Shown: positions 1 to 7,720, counted from the stretch's first letter. The stretch is DNA of 37,304 bases from an uncultured Bacteroidales bacterium (GCA_946186495.1 CAMHNQ010000027.1:1-37304); one strand, 5' to 3'. Notes: generated by a model not told the origin, from the letters alone. Numbers and translations are program-made.

Positions 1-37
1 AAGTTGTTAATTTACAGAGAATTACAAAAAAAAGCAA

Positions 38-90
38 ACGGTAGTTTAGGCCGCAGCCTAAAATCGCGGGTTCGAACCCCGTCTACCGCT
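38..90 (+). pseudogene. tRNA-like remnant lacking an anticodon arm
   Basis: Bases 66-82 form a textbook T arm (5-bp stem, loop TTCGAAC), and 83-89 (CTACCGC) is an acceptor 3' strand. Bases 39-44 (CGGTAG) pair with 83-88, so an acceptor stem can form. Only one hairpin lies between (45-50 with 57-62), too little for both D and anticodon arms. The 3' half resembles Gly-type tRNAs. No CCA is encoded. It is probably a tRNA gene that lost its anticodon arm, or an integration scar at a tRNA 3' end; no integrase is visible nearby. Confidence 0.5.
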
Positions 91-114
91 CAAACGTTCC
101 AAAAATAATCAGTG

Positions 115-147
115 TCAGCAACTTACAACGGTAGGTTGCTGATTTCT
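115..147 (+). terminator. Hairpin after the tRNA remnant, possible terminator
   Basis: TCAGCAAC (115-122) pairs perfectly with GTTGCTGA (135-142), followed by a weak T-rich stretch. Its place just downstream of the tRNA-like remnant fits a terminator. The T tract is interrupted by C, so strength is doubtful. Confidence 0.4.
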
Positions 148-179
148 TGTTTAAAATCGGGACAGAAACGGGACAAACA

Positions 180-362
180 TCATTTTGAGGACTTGTCCTT
201 GAGCGTGTCGGTGGACTTCTTATAGACATCCACCATCTTGCCGATGGCCAGTGTCGCGTCATCACCGAGAACGTCCCCCATGGAGACGTTGAGCATGCCC
301 GCCGCCTCCACGAACTGCTGCACCTTGTTGTACATTTCCGACCACGCGGAGGCGGAATGCAA
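180..362 (-). CDS. Small hypothetical protein or gene tail, 60 aa
   Basis: This is a short, polar open frame with no recognised family. It begins MHSASAWSEMYNK and ends in a lysine-rich tail (TLKDKSSK). The composition looks protein-like (helical, few rare residues), but the 5' side runs straight into GC-rich repeat sequence at 394-440. It may therefore be the C-terminal remnant of a longer gene. It lies between the tRNA-like scar and an IS3 remnant, a typical site for leftover mobile DNA. Function unknown. Confidence 0.3.
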   Translation of the reverse strand: MHSASAWSEMYNKVQQFVEAAGMLNVSMGDVLGDDATLAIGKMVDVYKKSTDTLKDKSSK

Positions 363-393
363 TTAGTAATGAGACACCGCGCGTCGCGCAAGG

Positions 394-440
394 AATCTCC
401 GCGTATCTCCGCGTATCTCGCGTATCCGCGCGGAGCATTT
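394..440. repeat. GC-rich short tandem repeat
   Basis: The unit TCTCCGCGTA is repeated about three times with drift (AATCTCC-GCGTATCTCC-GCGTATCTCG-CGTATCCGCG). The flank up to about 475 continues with related CTGCGG words. Similar TCTGCG words form the perfect palindrome at 23578-23622, so both may belong to one REP-like family. Confidence 0.5.
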
Positions 441-493
441 CTGCGGAAATCTGCACGGTCTGCGGGAGACATGGGCTATATGACGGAATCGGT

Positions 494-757
494 CTAATCG
501 CCTTTTGCGTACGAAAACACAAAATAATCCTCCGCGACCAGTGCGCACCACCCAGCTTCCATCGTATTGGAGACGCACCAACCCTTTATGCGGCGTCTGA
601 ACACGTCGATGATGACAGCAAGACACAAGAATCCATGGCGCATAGGGACATAGGTGACGCCCATCTCCCACACTTGGTTCGGACGGACTGTGTCCAGTCC
701 GCACAGCAGGTACGGGTACTTCCTGCACCCCGGCGGTACGACGGTCGTTATCAACAA
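494..757 (-). pseudogene. IS3-family transposase OrfB fragment, dead
   Basis: The translated fragment has the start of an IS3 OrfB rve integrase core: an RPNQVWEMGVTYVPMRHGF block, then AVIIDVFRRRIKGW and SNTMEAGWC. In active members the first block reads roughly NQVWATDITYIPM, where D is the first catalytic aspartate; here that position is G. Only about 70 of roughly 280 residues remain, and the frame is lost after the TMEAGWC block. It is a decayed insertion-sequence scrap upstream of dnaB. Family assignment is firm; the exact IS group cannot be told. Confidence 0.75.
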
Positions 758-796
758 TTGTTAACATCCGGCCGTTATGAAATGTTGATAAATCGG

Positions 797-828
797 TTGA
801 GACGGAGGCATTATTTTTCGGATATTTG
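797..828 (+). promoter_or_regulatory. Candidate Bacteroidetes promoter for dnaB
   Basis: TTG at 797-799 and GATATTTG at 821-828 are separated by 21 bases, close to the TTTG-N19-21-TAnnTTTG consensus. The first base pair of the -7 box is off-consensus (GA for TA). It lies 37 bases before the dnaB ATG. Confidence 0.4.
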
Positions 829-865
829 CCGTCCCGTAAAAATCATTGACCAATTATCGTAATTT

Positions 866-2443
866 ATGGAAAACGAAACGGTTACAACAAACAGAACGAA
901 CCGAACTTTGTCATACAACCGCATCGACACGCTGTTGGGTTCCACCGGCAAGCTGACTCCGCAAGCCGTGGAATTCGAGGAGGCGGTTTTGGGTGCCTTG
1001 ATGATTGACGACAACGCCGTGACAGAGGTCCTCGCCATCCTAAAGCCTGAAATGTTCTACGTGGAGGCCAACCAACATATCTTCAGTGCCATAAGGACCC
1101 TATTCTCGGCTTCCCAGCCCATCGACGTCCTGACAGTCACAAACCAGCTGAAAAAGAACAAGCAACTTGAGCTGTCGGGCGGAGCGTCCTACGTGGCTGG
1201 ACTGACCAGCCGACTGAACTCCTCCGCGAACGTGGAGTTCCACGCCCGCATCGTGATGGAGAAGTTCATCCTGCGCGAGCTCATCCGCCATTGCAACAGC
1301 ATCATCAACGACGCTTATGACGACAGCAACGACGTCCTTGAGATGCTTGACGATGCCGAATCGAAGATATTCTCCATTGTGGAGAGCAACCTGAAGCGCG
1401 ACAGCAAGGAGTTGGGAGATGTGGTGAGCACGGCCCTCAACGAATTGACGGAAATCCGCGACTCGCAGGACGAGCTCCAGGGGGTACCGTGCGGCATACG
1501 CGCCATCGACGAAAAAACCGGCGGCTGGCAAAAATCCGACCTGGTGATTCTCGCCGCCCGTCCCGGCATGGGCAAGACCTCCTTCGTCCTCTCCATCGCC
1601 CGCAATGCCGCCATCGACTTCAACGAGCCCATCGCCTTCTTCTCGCTGGAAATGTCCGCCACCCAGCTGGTCCACCGCCTCTTCTCCATCGAGTCGGGCA
1701 TTCCCTCCGACCACATCTCCAAAGGCACACTCTCGGATGTGGAGTGGTCGAAACTGTGGGAGAACGTCAGCCGCCTCAACAGCGCGAACCTCATCATCGA
1801 CGACACGCCAGCGCTTTCGGTCTTCGACCTCCGCGCCAAATGCCGCCGACTGAAGCACAAATACAACATCCAGATGATCATCATCGACTACCTGCAGCTG
1901 ATGCAGGCAGGCACCGACAGCTCAAAGCACGGCGGCAACCGCGAGCAGGAAATCAGTTACATCTCCCGTTCTCTCAAAGCGTTGGCCAAGGAATTGAACG
2001 TCCCTGTCATTGCGCTGTCGCAGCTGAGCCGGGCCGTCGAAACCCGAGGCGGCTCCAAACGCCCGCAACTCTCCGACCTCCGCGAGTCCGGTTCTATCGA
2101 ACAAGACGCCGACATGGTGCTGTTCATCTATCGCCCCGAATATTACCACCTTGACACTTTTGAAGACAACACCCCTGCCGACGGCATGGCCGAAATCATG
2201 TTCGAGAAAAACCGACATGGCAGCACCGGGAACGTGAAGGTCCGTTTCCAGAGCCAGTTCACGAAGTTCTGCGATGTCAGTGAGGGCAGTTTCGGTGAAA
2301 ACGGCTCTTACAGCTCCCCATCGGCAGGCATCAGCCCAAACGAGAGCTTCGGCTATTTCGACAGCGCGGCAAACAACGACAGCGGCGGCGAGTTCGGAGG
2401 CGACCCATCCCTGCAAGGATATGAGAACGAATACGCGTTCTGA
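866..2443 (+). CDS. dnaB: Replicative DNA helicase DnaB
   Basis: This is the hexameric 5'-3' helicase that unwinds DNA at the replication fork and recruits primase. The 525-residue protein has the usual two parts: an N-terminal DnaB domain (about residues 30-135, PQAVEFEEAVLGALMID) and a RecA-like ATPase domain. Walker A is RPGMGKTS (K237), Walker B is IIIDYLQLM, and SQLSRAVETR and the arginine-finger region EKNRHGSTG are present. The C-terminal 60 residues are Gly/Ser/Asn-rich and probably disordered, as in other Bacteroidetes DnaB. No intein is seen. The ATG at 866 follows a plausible promoter and opens exactly where homology begins. The gene appears intact and monocistronic. Confidence 0.96.
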   Translation: MENETVTTNRTNRTLSYNRIDTLLGSTGKLTPQAVEFEEAVLGALMIDDNAVTEVLAILKPEMFYVEANQHIFSAIRTLFSASQPIDVLTVTNQLKKNKQLELSGGASYVAGLTSRLNSSANVEFHARIVMEKFILRELIRHCNSIINDAYDDSNDVLEMLDDAESKIFSIVESNLKRDSKELGDVVSTALNELTEIRDSQDELQGVPCGIRAIDEKTGGWQKSDLVILAARPGMGKTSFVLSIARNAAIDFNEPIAFFSLEMSATQLVHRLFSIESGIPSDHISKGTLSDVEWSKLWENVSRLNSANLIIDDTPALSVFDLRAKCRRLKHKYNIQMIIIDYLQLMQAGTDSSKHGGNREQEISYISRSLKALAKELNVPVIALSQLSRAVETRGGSKRPQLSDLRESGSIEQDADMVLFIYRPEYYHLDTFEDNTPADGMAEIMFEKNRHGSTGNVKVRFQSQFTKFCDVSEGSFGENGSYSSPSAGISPNESFGYFDSAANNDSGGEFGGDPSLQGYENEYAF

Positions 2444-2593
2444 CGACACATGGGCGACGTTCTGCCCCTGCGAGAACGAATGCCCATCTGAACAACTTCC
2501 AAAAAGGGCTGCAAACCCGGCGCGCGCCAAAAACGCCCTCCGGACCCTAACTGCAGGGAGAGCGAAACGAGTCCTGGGACAATAAAAACGACA

Positions 2594-3130
2594 ATGAAGA
2601 AACTATCAATGGAAGAACTGGGGCGCGTGACCCCCGAAGAGTTCAAACGGCAGACAAAACTGCCAGTGGTACTGGTACTTGACAACATCCGCAGCATGCA
2701 TAATGTTGGATCGGCGTTCCGCACCTGCGACGCATTCAACGTGTCGAAACTCTACCTGTGCGGCATCACCGCAACACCCCCGCAGAAAGAGATTGCAAAA
2801 ACGGCACTCGGCGCAACCGAAAGTGTGGAATGGGAATACCGGAAGTCCGCGGCGGAAGTCCTGGCTACCCTTAAGGAAGAAGGCTACTCGATTGTGGCCG
2901 TGGAGCAGACTGACCAATCCATCCTCCTGCAGGAGTTCGATTTCGGGAAACACGAGAAGATCGCCCTAATCGTGGGCAACGAGGTTTTCGGAGTCTCCGA
3001 CGAATTGCTGCCACTTTGCGACGCTGCGGTGGAAATCCCCCAATTCGGGACAAAGCACTCCCTGAACGTCGCTGTCGCCACGGGCATCGCACTGTGGGAA
3101 CTCGTGCGGCGCGTACACACACAGCGATAG
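2594..3130 (+). CDS. SpoU/TrmH-family RNA 2'-O-methyltransferase
   Basis: This is a SAM-dependent SPOUT methyltransferase, expected to 2'-O-methylate a ribose in tRNA or rRNA. The 178-residue protein shows the three SpoU motifs: motif 1 LDNIRSMHNVGSAFRTCDAF (near residue 30), motif 2 IALIVGNEVFGVS (near 120) and motif 3 IPQFGTKHSLNVAVATGIAL (near 150), which contains the knot and SAM-binding residues. It lacks the N-terminal substrate-binding domain of RlmB, so the target RNA cannot be named. The start at 2594 (ATGAAGAAACTATC) follows an A-rich leader. It lies 150 bases after dnaB and may be read from its own promoter. Confidence 0.9.
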   Translation: MKKLSMEELGRVTPEEFKRQTKLPVVLVLDNIRSMHNVGSAFRTCDAFNVSKLYLCGITATPPQKEIAKTALGATESVEWEYRKSAAEVLATLKEEGYSIVAVEQTDQSILLQEFDFGKHEKIALIVGNEVFGVSDELLPLCDAAVEIPQFGTKHSLNVAVATGIALWELVRRVHTQR

Positions 3131-3241
3131 TCTCCAACAGCCGGGATTCCCTTTTCTTCGCGGAAACATCACCGCCTTTTGGACAGTATTCCCGCCTTCT
3201 TCTAATCACAATAACATTTTGCAACCAAAAACCCAAAACAC

Positions 3242-3793
3242 ATGAGCGAAACCATCTCCTTTTTTGGCAAATCTTTCATAAAATACATCCTCTCCGAACA
3301 GATTGACACGGAAATCGGACGCCTGGCCGCCGAAATCAGCGAGGAATATCGCAATGACGACCCTATCCTGCTAATCACGCTCAACGGGGCTATCATTTTC
3401 GCCGTCGACCTACTGAAACGCCTGGACTTCCCCTGCCGCATCTCCTGCGTGAAGGTCTCCTCCTACTGCGGGACAGAATCCACCGGCTCCGTCAAAGGCC
3501 TGATTGGGCTGAACGAAGATGTGCGAGGACACCGCGTACTCATCCTGGAAGACATCGTCGACACAGGACGCACCTATCAGCACCTGCATCGGATGCTGAC
3601 GGATGCCGGAGCAAGAGACATCCGCATCGCCACGCTGACCTTGAAGCCTGACGCCTACAAAAACGACCTTCCCGTACATTATGTCGGCTTCCGCATCCCC
3701 AACAAGTTCGTCATCGGCCGCGGACTTGATATCGACGGATACGGCCGCAACCTTAACGACATCTATCAATTAGCAACCAGTAACGAACAGTAA
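3242..3793 (+). CDS. hpt: Hypoxanthine phosphoribosyltransferase
   Basis: This cytoplasmic purine-salvage enzyme converts hypoxanthine (and usually guanine) plus PRPP to IMP or GMP. The 183-residue protein is of normal length. The PRPP-binding motif VLILEDIVDTGRTYQ lies at about residues 99-113. The flexible-loop region SYCGTESTGSV and the C-terminal purine-site segment KFVIGRGLDIDGYGRNL (RGLDIDGYGR) are all present, so activity is expected. The ATG at 3242 gives a start matching the family. It lies 111 bases after the methyltransferase gene, same strand. Confidence 0.94.
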   Translation: MSETISFFGKSFIKYILSEQIDTEIGRLAAEISEEYRNDDPILLITLNGAIIFAVDLLKRLDFPCRISCVKVSSYCGTESTGSVKGLIGLNEDVRGHRVLILEDIVDTGRTYQHLHRMLTDAGARDIRIATLTLKPDAYKNDLPVHYVGFRIPNKFVIGRGLDIDGYGRNLNDIYQLATSNEQ

Positions 3794-3842
3794 CACAAAT
3801 AGTTAATAGCGAAATTCAGAAAAAAAGAGCCTCATCAAAAAA

Positions 3843-3898
3843 ATATCGTCCGCGATATAAATATTTTTTGTATTTTTGCATCGTGAACGATATAAATA
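3843..3898 (+). promoter_or_regulatory. Promoter with two palindromic operators for the OhrR-type regulator
   Basis: Two related dyads flank a -7 box. Site 1 is ATATCG-TCCG-CGATAT (3843-3858); site 2 is ATCGT-GA-ACGAT (3880-3891). Each is followed by ATAAATA, so they form a 19-base direct repeat with three mismatches, 35 bases apart. The -7 box TATTTTTG (3871-3878) sits between them, so a repressor bound to both would cover the promoter. Self-control by the adjacent MarR/OhrR protein is inferred. Confidence 0.75.
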
Positions 3899-3906
3899 CA
3901 CAAGTA

Positions 3907-4365
3907 ATGGTATACGAGCAACTTAAGCTAAATAACCAACTCTGTTTCCGGCTCTACACGGCGGCACGGCTGACCGTGAGTGCGTATCATCCGTACCTTG
4001 ACCCGTTGGGCATCACCTACCCGCAGTATCTCGTGCTGCTTGTCTTGTGGGAGCAGGACCGCCAGCCGGTGTGCGACATTGCCAAGCGGCTGATGCTCGA
4101 CACCAACACCGTCACTCCCCTACTCCAACGCATGGAGAAGTCGGGGCTGCTCATGCGCACGAAAGGGAAAACGGACACACGTCAGCGCATCGTGTCGCTG
4201 ACCGAAAAGGGAACCGCCCTGCGCGAGCAGGCGAAGCACATCCCCGAATGCCTGAGTGCAAGCATCATAGAGAAAACGGGGTCTGTGGAAGAGTTGGCAA
4301 CGATGGCACCCGCCCTCGACAAACTTATCGAAGGTTTAAGTGAACGGCAAATCGGTTTCCCCTAA
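3907..4365 (+). CDS. MarR-family peroxide-sensing regulator, OhrR-type
   Basis: This is a winged-helix repressor of 152 residues. The N-terminal block LKLNNQLCFRLYTAAR carries C13 at the place of the redox cysteine of OhrR proteins, which is oxidised by organic hydroperoxides and releases DNA. The block LDPLGITYPQYLVLLVLWE and wing motif GLLMRTKGKTDTRQR are OhrR hallmarks. The frame is open from 3868, but that point lies inside the promoter; the ATG at 3907 (MVYEQLKL) is downstream of the -7 box and of the second operator, so it is chosen. Two operator-like palindromes lie upstream. A glutathione peroxidase follows on the same strand, the likely regulated target. Confidence 0.9.
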   Translation: MVYEQLKLNNQLCFRLYTAARLTVSAYHPYLDPLGITYPQYLVLLVLWEQDRQPVCDIAKRLMLDTNTVTPLLQRMEKSGLLMRTKGKTDTRQRIVSLTEKGTALREQAKHIPECLSASIIEKTGSVEELATMAPALDKLIEGLSERQIGFP

Positions 4366-4374
4366 AAAAGTCTC

Positions 4375-4430
4375 AAATCACAATCCACAAATCACAAATC
4401 ACTATTCACAAATCACTATTCACTATTCAC
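4375..4430. repeat. Heptamer tandem repeat, 8 x 7 bases
   Basis: Eight consecutive 7-base units fill the gap between the regulator and glutathione peroxidase: AAATCAC, AATCCAC, AAATCAC, AAATCAC, TATTCAC, AAATCAC, TATTCAC, TATTCAC. The phase is exact over 56 bases. It is one of several heptamer arrays in the window. Confidence 0.85.
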
Positions 4431-4475
4431 AAACAAGTCAAATAAGTTAAATTTATCACTTAAAACAATAAAAAA

Positions 4476-5024
4476 ATGGCTACTATTTATGATTTCAAGG
4501 CCCAGAACAACAAGGGCGAAGAGGTGGACATGGCGCAATACCGCGGCAAAGTCCTCATGATTGTCAACACCGCTTCCAAATGCGGTTTCACCCCCCAATA
4601 CGACGGCTTGGAGGCACTGTACAAGAAGTACAAAGACCAAGGTCTCGTGATTCTCGGTTTCCCGTGCGACCAATTCAAGCACCAGGAACCCGGCTCTGAC
4701 GCGGAAATTGCAGAGTTCTGCCGCCTCAACCACGGCGTAACTTTCCCGCTAATGAAAAAGATCGACGTTTTTGGCGAGAATGCCCACCCGATTTTCAAAT
4801 ATTTGACCCAAACAGTGCCCACCGAGGAGGTGAAAGGACTCAAAAACAAGGCCACGATGGCTCTTGTAGATGGTCTGAGCAAGTCCGAAGGCCGCGAGGA
4901 AGGCGGAGTGCGCTGGAATTTCACCAAGTTCCTCATCTCGAAAGACGGCAGCATCGTCAAACGCTTCCCGCCCGTGGCCACGCCCGAGGATATGGAGGCT
5001 GATGTTGAGGCTATGTTGAAGTAA
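4476..5024 (+). CDS. Glutathione peroxidase family protein, cytoplasmic
   Basis: This thiol peroxidase reduces hydrogen peroxide or organic hydroperoxides, in bacteria usually with thioredoxin as the electron donor. The 182-residue protein has the peroxidatic-cysteine motif NTASKCGFTPQY (C36, Cys-type, not selenocysteine), the glutamine-bearing motif GFPCDQF and the tryptophan motif VRWNFTKFLI. There is no signal peptide, so it acts in the cytoplasm. It follows the OhrR-type regulator by 110 bases, with the heptamer array between, and is probably co-transcribed or co-regulated with it. A paralogue with a signal peptide lies at 6161. Confidence 0.93.
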   Translation: MATIYDFKAQNNKGEEVDMAQYRGKVLMIVNTASKCGFTPQYDGLEALYKKYKDQGLVILGFPCDQFKHQEPGSDAEIAEFCRLNHGVTFPLMKKIDVFGENAHPIFKYLTQTVPTEEVKGLKNKATMALVDGLSKSEGREEGGVRWNFTKFLISKDGSIVKRFPPVATPEDMEADVEAMLK

Positions 5025-5036
5025 AACGTCAGAATT

Positions 5037-5237
5037 ATGGCACACGCTTGCGAAAACTGCAAGATTCGCGCTCACTACGACGCGAAACCGAAATCACTGA
5101 TGGGCCGCTTCTGGCGCTGGCACATCAATTTCTGTCCGGGTTGGAAATCCTACTTCATTTCGCAGTCGCCCGAGAAACAGGCCGAGCTGCGGGATAAATA
5201 CCAATTCACCAAATACCAGACGGAAAAACACGATTAA
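5037..5237 (+). CDS. Small conserved-looking protein, 66 aa, Cys-containing
   Basis: This short basic protein starts MAHACENCKIRAHYDAKPKS and contains a CxxC pair (residues 5 and 8), followed by an aromatic stretch GRFWRWHINFCPGWKSYF. The CxxC and a third cysteine could bind a metal or take part in thiol exchange; this is inference. It starts 12 bases after the glutathione peroxidase stop and is followed by a terminator, so it is the last gene of that operon. I have the impression of related small proteins in other anaerobes but cannot name a family. Confidence 0.7.
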   Translation: MAHACENCKIRAHYDAKPKSLMGRFWRWHINFCPGWKSYFISQSPEKQAELRDKYQFTKYQTEKHD

Positions 5238-5253
5238 TGTGTATAAGTATGTT

Positions 5254-5302
5254 GGCAGTGAACCTTTTCGCTTGAATGCGAGTGGTTTACTGCCACCTTT
5301 TT
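5254..5302 (+). terminator. Rho-independent terminator
   Basis: GGCAGTGAACC (5254-5264) pairs with GGTTTACTGCC (5284-5294), 11 bp with one G-T pair, and an inner TCGC/GCGA stem is possible. A T run follows at 5298-5302. It ends the peroxidase operon. Confidence 0.75.
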
Positions 5303-5340
5303 CCCTAAACACGGACAAGGAATTGTCAAACAATTATTTG

Positions 5341-5348
5341 TATTTTTG
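5341..5348 (+). promoter_or_regulatory. -7 box for the EFR1 operon
   Basis: TATTTTTG matches TAnnTTTG, 27 bases before the ATG at 5375 and just after a terminator. A TTG at 5323-5325 is only 15 bases upstream, so the -33 element is uncertain. Confidence 0.5.
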
Positions 5349-5374
5349 CAGCATAATTTACAATAGTCAATACT

Positions 5375-6148
5375 ATGATCCTCTACTTCTCTGGCACGGG
5401 TAACAGCTTAGCCATCAGCCGCCACATCGCGGAGAAACTCAACGAAACAGTGATGCCGCTCAGCCAGGCGGTACACCAGGATTTGTCGCAAGAGCGACGC
5501 ATCGGGCTGGTCTATCCCAGCTACTGGTTCAACGCGCCTCGGGCGGTGACGGAGTTGCTGCCGCGACTGCAGCTGCCCAAGGAGGCGTACGTCTTCATTG
5601 TCATCCCCTGCGGCGCACAGGCCGGAAACTCCATCCACACAGTTCAGAAACTGCTGGCCGACAAAGGGTTGTCATTGGCATACAGTCAGAAGATCCGCGT
5701 GCCCGACAACAGTGCTGTCGGCTTCGGGCGCAACCCCAACCAACAAGTCTGGAAGTTCGAGAAGTATGCCGATCGGTTGGAGCGCATCACCGAGGAGGTT
5801 GCCGCCGGCACGCACCGCCTGCACTACGCTTGGTGGGGGCCCATCGGCGCGTTGTGCGCCCGTCCCGGGGTGCAGCGCCGGACATTGCCGATGCTCACAC
5901 CCGCCGTCAACGCCGCCCTCTGTGTGGGTTGCGGCATCTGCGCCGGAGTGTGCCCGCAAGGGAACATCACCCTCGCCGACGGCAAAGCCCACTGCGGCGA
6001 CAACTGCACGCAGTGCCTCGCCTGCGTCCACTTCTGCCCACAACAGGCCGTCGAGCTCAATCGCAAGCCCACGCCCAAGGCGCACCAGTACCACCATCCG
6101 AAGGTTACGGCGGGGGATATGAAAAAGAATGTATCTTTGCAATCCTAA
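5375..6148 (+). CDS. EFR1-family flavodoxin-ferredoxin fusion
   Basis: This electron-transfer protein joins an N-terminal flavodoxin-like FMN domain to a C-terminal 2x[4Fe-4S] ferredoxin. The FMN phosphate loop is YFSGTGNSLAIS (residues 4-15), and YPSYWFNAPRAV marks a second flavin contact. Two cluster motifs lie near residue 190, CVGCGICAGVCPQGNI and CTQCLACVHFCP. The length (257 aa) fits the family. The partner reductase and substrate are unknown. It is the first gene of an operon with a secreted glutathione peroxidase (12 bases on) and a transporter remnant, so it may feed reducing power in a stress setting; that is inference. Confidence 0.9.
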   Translation: MILYFSGTGNSLAISRHIAEKLNETVMPLSQAVHQDLSQERRIGLVYPSYWFNAPRAVTELLPRLQLPKEAYVFIVIPCGAQAGNSIHTVQKLLADKGLSLAYSQKIRVPDNSAVGFGRNPNQQVWKFEKYADRLERITEEVAAGTHRLHYAWWGPIGALCARPGVQRRTLPMLTPAVNAALCVGCGICAGVCPQGNITLADGKAHCGDNCTQCLACVHFCPQQAVELNRKPTPKAHQYHHPKVTAGDMKKNVSLQS

Positions 6149-6160
6149 AAAACAAGAATT

Positions 6161-6805
6161 ATGAAACATTTAAGCTATCGCCTCACGATCCTCGCCATAG
6201 CACTTTGTGTCAGCTGCTTTGGCCAAAAAAACATCGCCGACAAAGCGGCGAAAGACATCTACAGCTTCAACGTCAAGGACATCAAAGGCAACGATGTCTC
6301 ATTAGCCGATTACAAAGGGAAAGTGCTGCTCATCGTCAACGTGGCCAGCAAATGCGGCCTCACCCCGCAGTATGAAGGTCTCGAAGCCCTTTATCAGAAA
6401 TACAAGGGCCAAGGACTCGAGATTCTGGCGTTCCCCTGCAACCAGTTCCTCGAACAGGAACCCGGCACGAACGAAGAAATCTTGGACTTCTGCTCCGTGA
6501 ACTACAACATCACATTCCCGATGTTCGACAAGATCGACGTCAACGGCAAAGAGGAGAGCCCGCTATACACGTTCCTGAAATCCAAGGCCCCGTTCAAAGG
6601 CTATCCGGAAGGATACGAGCAATTCGCCTCCCAGCTCACTGCGATTCACCAGAAAACCGGCAGTGGTTTCGAGAAAGGCGACGCCATCAAGTGGAACTTC
6701 GGCAAGTTCTTGGTCTCCAAAGACGGCAAAACCATCCTGCGCTTCGAGCCGATGGTGTCGCCGGAAAACATGGATGCGGACATCCAGCGTATGCTGGGAG
6801 AGTAG
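6161..6805 (+). CDS. Glutathione peroxidase family protein, exported
   Basis: This 214-residue paralogue of the cytoplasmic enzyme carries an N-terminal hydrophobic signal (YRLTILAIALCVSC, residues 6-19). Cys19 could be lipidated, but the position -3 residue is Cys rather than Leu, so simple cleavage is also possible. The peroxidatic motif is NVASKCGLTPQY (C65). The GFPCDQ-like motif is AFPCNQF and the Trp motif is IKWNFGKFLV. A periplasmic or outer-leaflet peroxidase is expected. It is spaced 12 bases after the EFR1 gene and 15 bases before the transporter remnant, same operon. An insertion near residues 145-165 distinguishes it from the first copy. Confidence 0.92.
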   Translation: MKHLSYRLTILAIALCVSCFGQKNIADKAAKDIYSFNVKDIKGNDVSLADYKGKVLLIVNVASKCGLTPQYEGLEALYQKYKGQGLEILAFPCNQFLEQEPGTNEEILDFCSVNYNITFPMFDKIDVNGKEESPLYTFLKSKAPFKGYPEGYEQFASQLTAIHQKTGSGFEKGDAIKWNFGKFLVSKDGKTILRFEPMVSPENMDADIQRMLGE

Positions 6806-6820
6806 GGAAACTCCATAGGT

Positions 6821-7636
6821 ATGGTCCGTGCTTTGAGACTGAAAAAAATATCCCTTACCGCTCAAATCGGTATCGCTCTATTGCTGGCGGTGTTGGCCGG
6901 CGTGCTGCTCCACAACCAGGCCGAGTTCGTCAACACCTACATCAAACCCATCGGGGTCATCTTCCTCAACTTGCTGAAATTCATCGTGGTTCCGCTGGTC
7001 CTCTTCTCCATCATGGCGGGAATTCTCTCGATGAACGACATCTCGAGGGTGAGCAAGTTGGGACTCCGCGCCCTGCCCTATTTTATGACGACAACACTCT
7101 TCGCCGTGACACTGGGATTGCTTGTCCCCACTCTCCTCAAAGGTGTTCTGCCGACCATACACATCAGTACACATGCCGTCGCAGAGGTTGTTGAAACACC
7201 ACATTTTTCGGTGATGGATCAAATAGTGAACATGTTTCCGAGCTACATCCTTGAGCCGGTGAGTTCGATGGCGATGATGCAGGTCATCGTGATCGCCCTG
7301 TTTTTCGGCATCGCGATGGTGCACGTGGGCGAGAAGGGCGAGATGGCCCGCAAGGTGACACTCAGTTTCAACGAGGTGGTGTGCAAGATTCTGGAGTACA
7401 TTATGGCATTGGCCCCCATCGGCGTGTTCTGTATGCTGACCCCTGTGGTGGTGGAAAACGGTCCGTCAGTACTGGGCTCGTATGTCGCGCTGCTAGGTCT
7501 GGCCTACCTCTGCTTCGTCATTCACGCCGGCTTGGTCTATTCCTCGGCAGTGGGGTTGCTCGGCGACCTCCTCGAACCGTTCCTGACCCAAGCCGGCAAG
7601 TGGCTGGTGAACGTCGGGCACGTGGCGGAGAATTAA
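6821..7636 (+). pseudogene. Truncated dicarboxylate/amino-acid:cation symporter
   Basis: The N-terminal two-thirds of a GltP/DctA-type symporter is recognisable: TAQIGIALLLAVLAGVLL (TM1), YIKPIGVIFLNLLKFIVVPL, then further helices ending near HAGLVYSSAVGLLGDLL. Family members are about 400 residues; this one stops at 271. The whole C-terminal transport core (the two re-entrant hairpins and the NMDGT-like motif) is missing. The stop codon runs directly into a heptamer repeat, then a terminator. Transport is therefore unlikely. The 5' end is intact and well spaced in the operon, so truncation looks recent. A functional shorter protein is possible but not favoured. Confidence 0.8.
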
Positions 7637-7662
7637 TTCATAATTCATGATTCATAATTCAT
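7635..7662. repeat. Heptamer tandem repeat, 4 units
   Basis: The units AATTCAT, AATTCAT, GATTCAT, AATTCAT follow in exact phase, with a fifth decayed unit AATTTCT. The array begins within the stop codon of the truncated symporter. Confidence 0.8.
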
Positions 7663-7669
7663 AATTTCT

Positions 7670-7694
7670 GGGGGACATGTTGTCTCCCTTTTTT
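7670..7694 (+). terminator. Rho-independent terminator
   Basis: GGGGGACA (7670-7677) pairs with TGTCTCCC (7681-7688) with one G-T pair, followed by six T residues (7689-7694). It closes the EFR1-peroxidase-symporter operon before rex. Confidence 0.8.
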
Positions 7695-7720
7695 ATTGTG
7701 ATTTTTTTTTCAACAGGCCA

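Noticed and set aside
1100-1858. Long minus-strand frame inside dnaB
   Set aside because: Shadow of the dnaB reading frame; composition and lack of any motif argue against a gene.
866-2443. Intein in DnaB
   Set aside because: Length and motif spacing are normal; no insertion at the Walker A or other motifs.
4375-4430. CRISPR array
   Set aside because: The unit is seven bases with no spacers; no cas gene is visible.
7696-7715. Possible Rex operator (TTGTGA ... TTCAACA)
   Set aside because: The right half differs from the consensus and the spacing is off; not enough to call a site.
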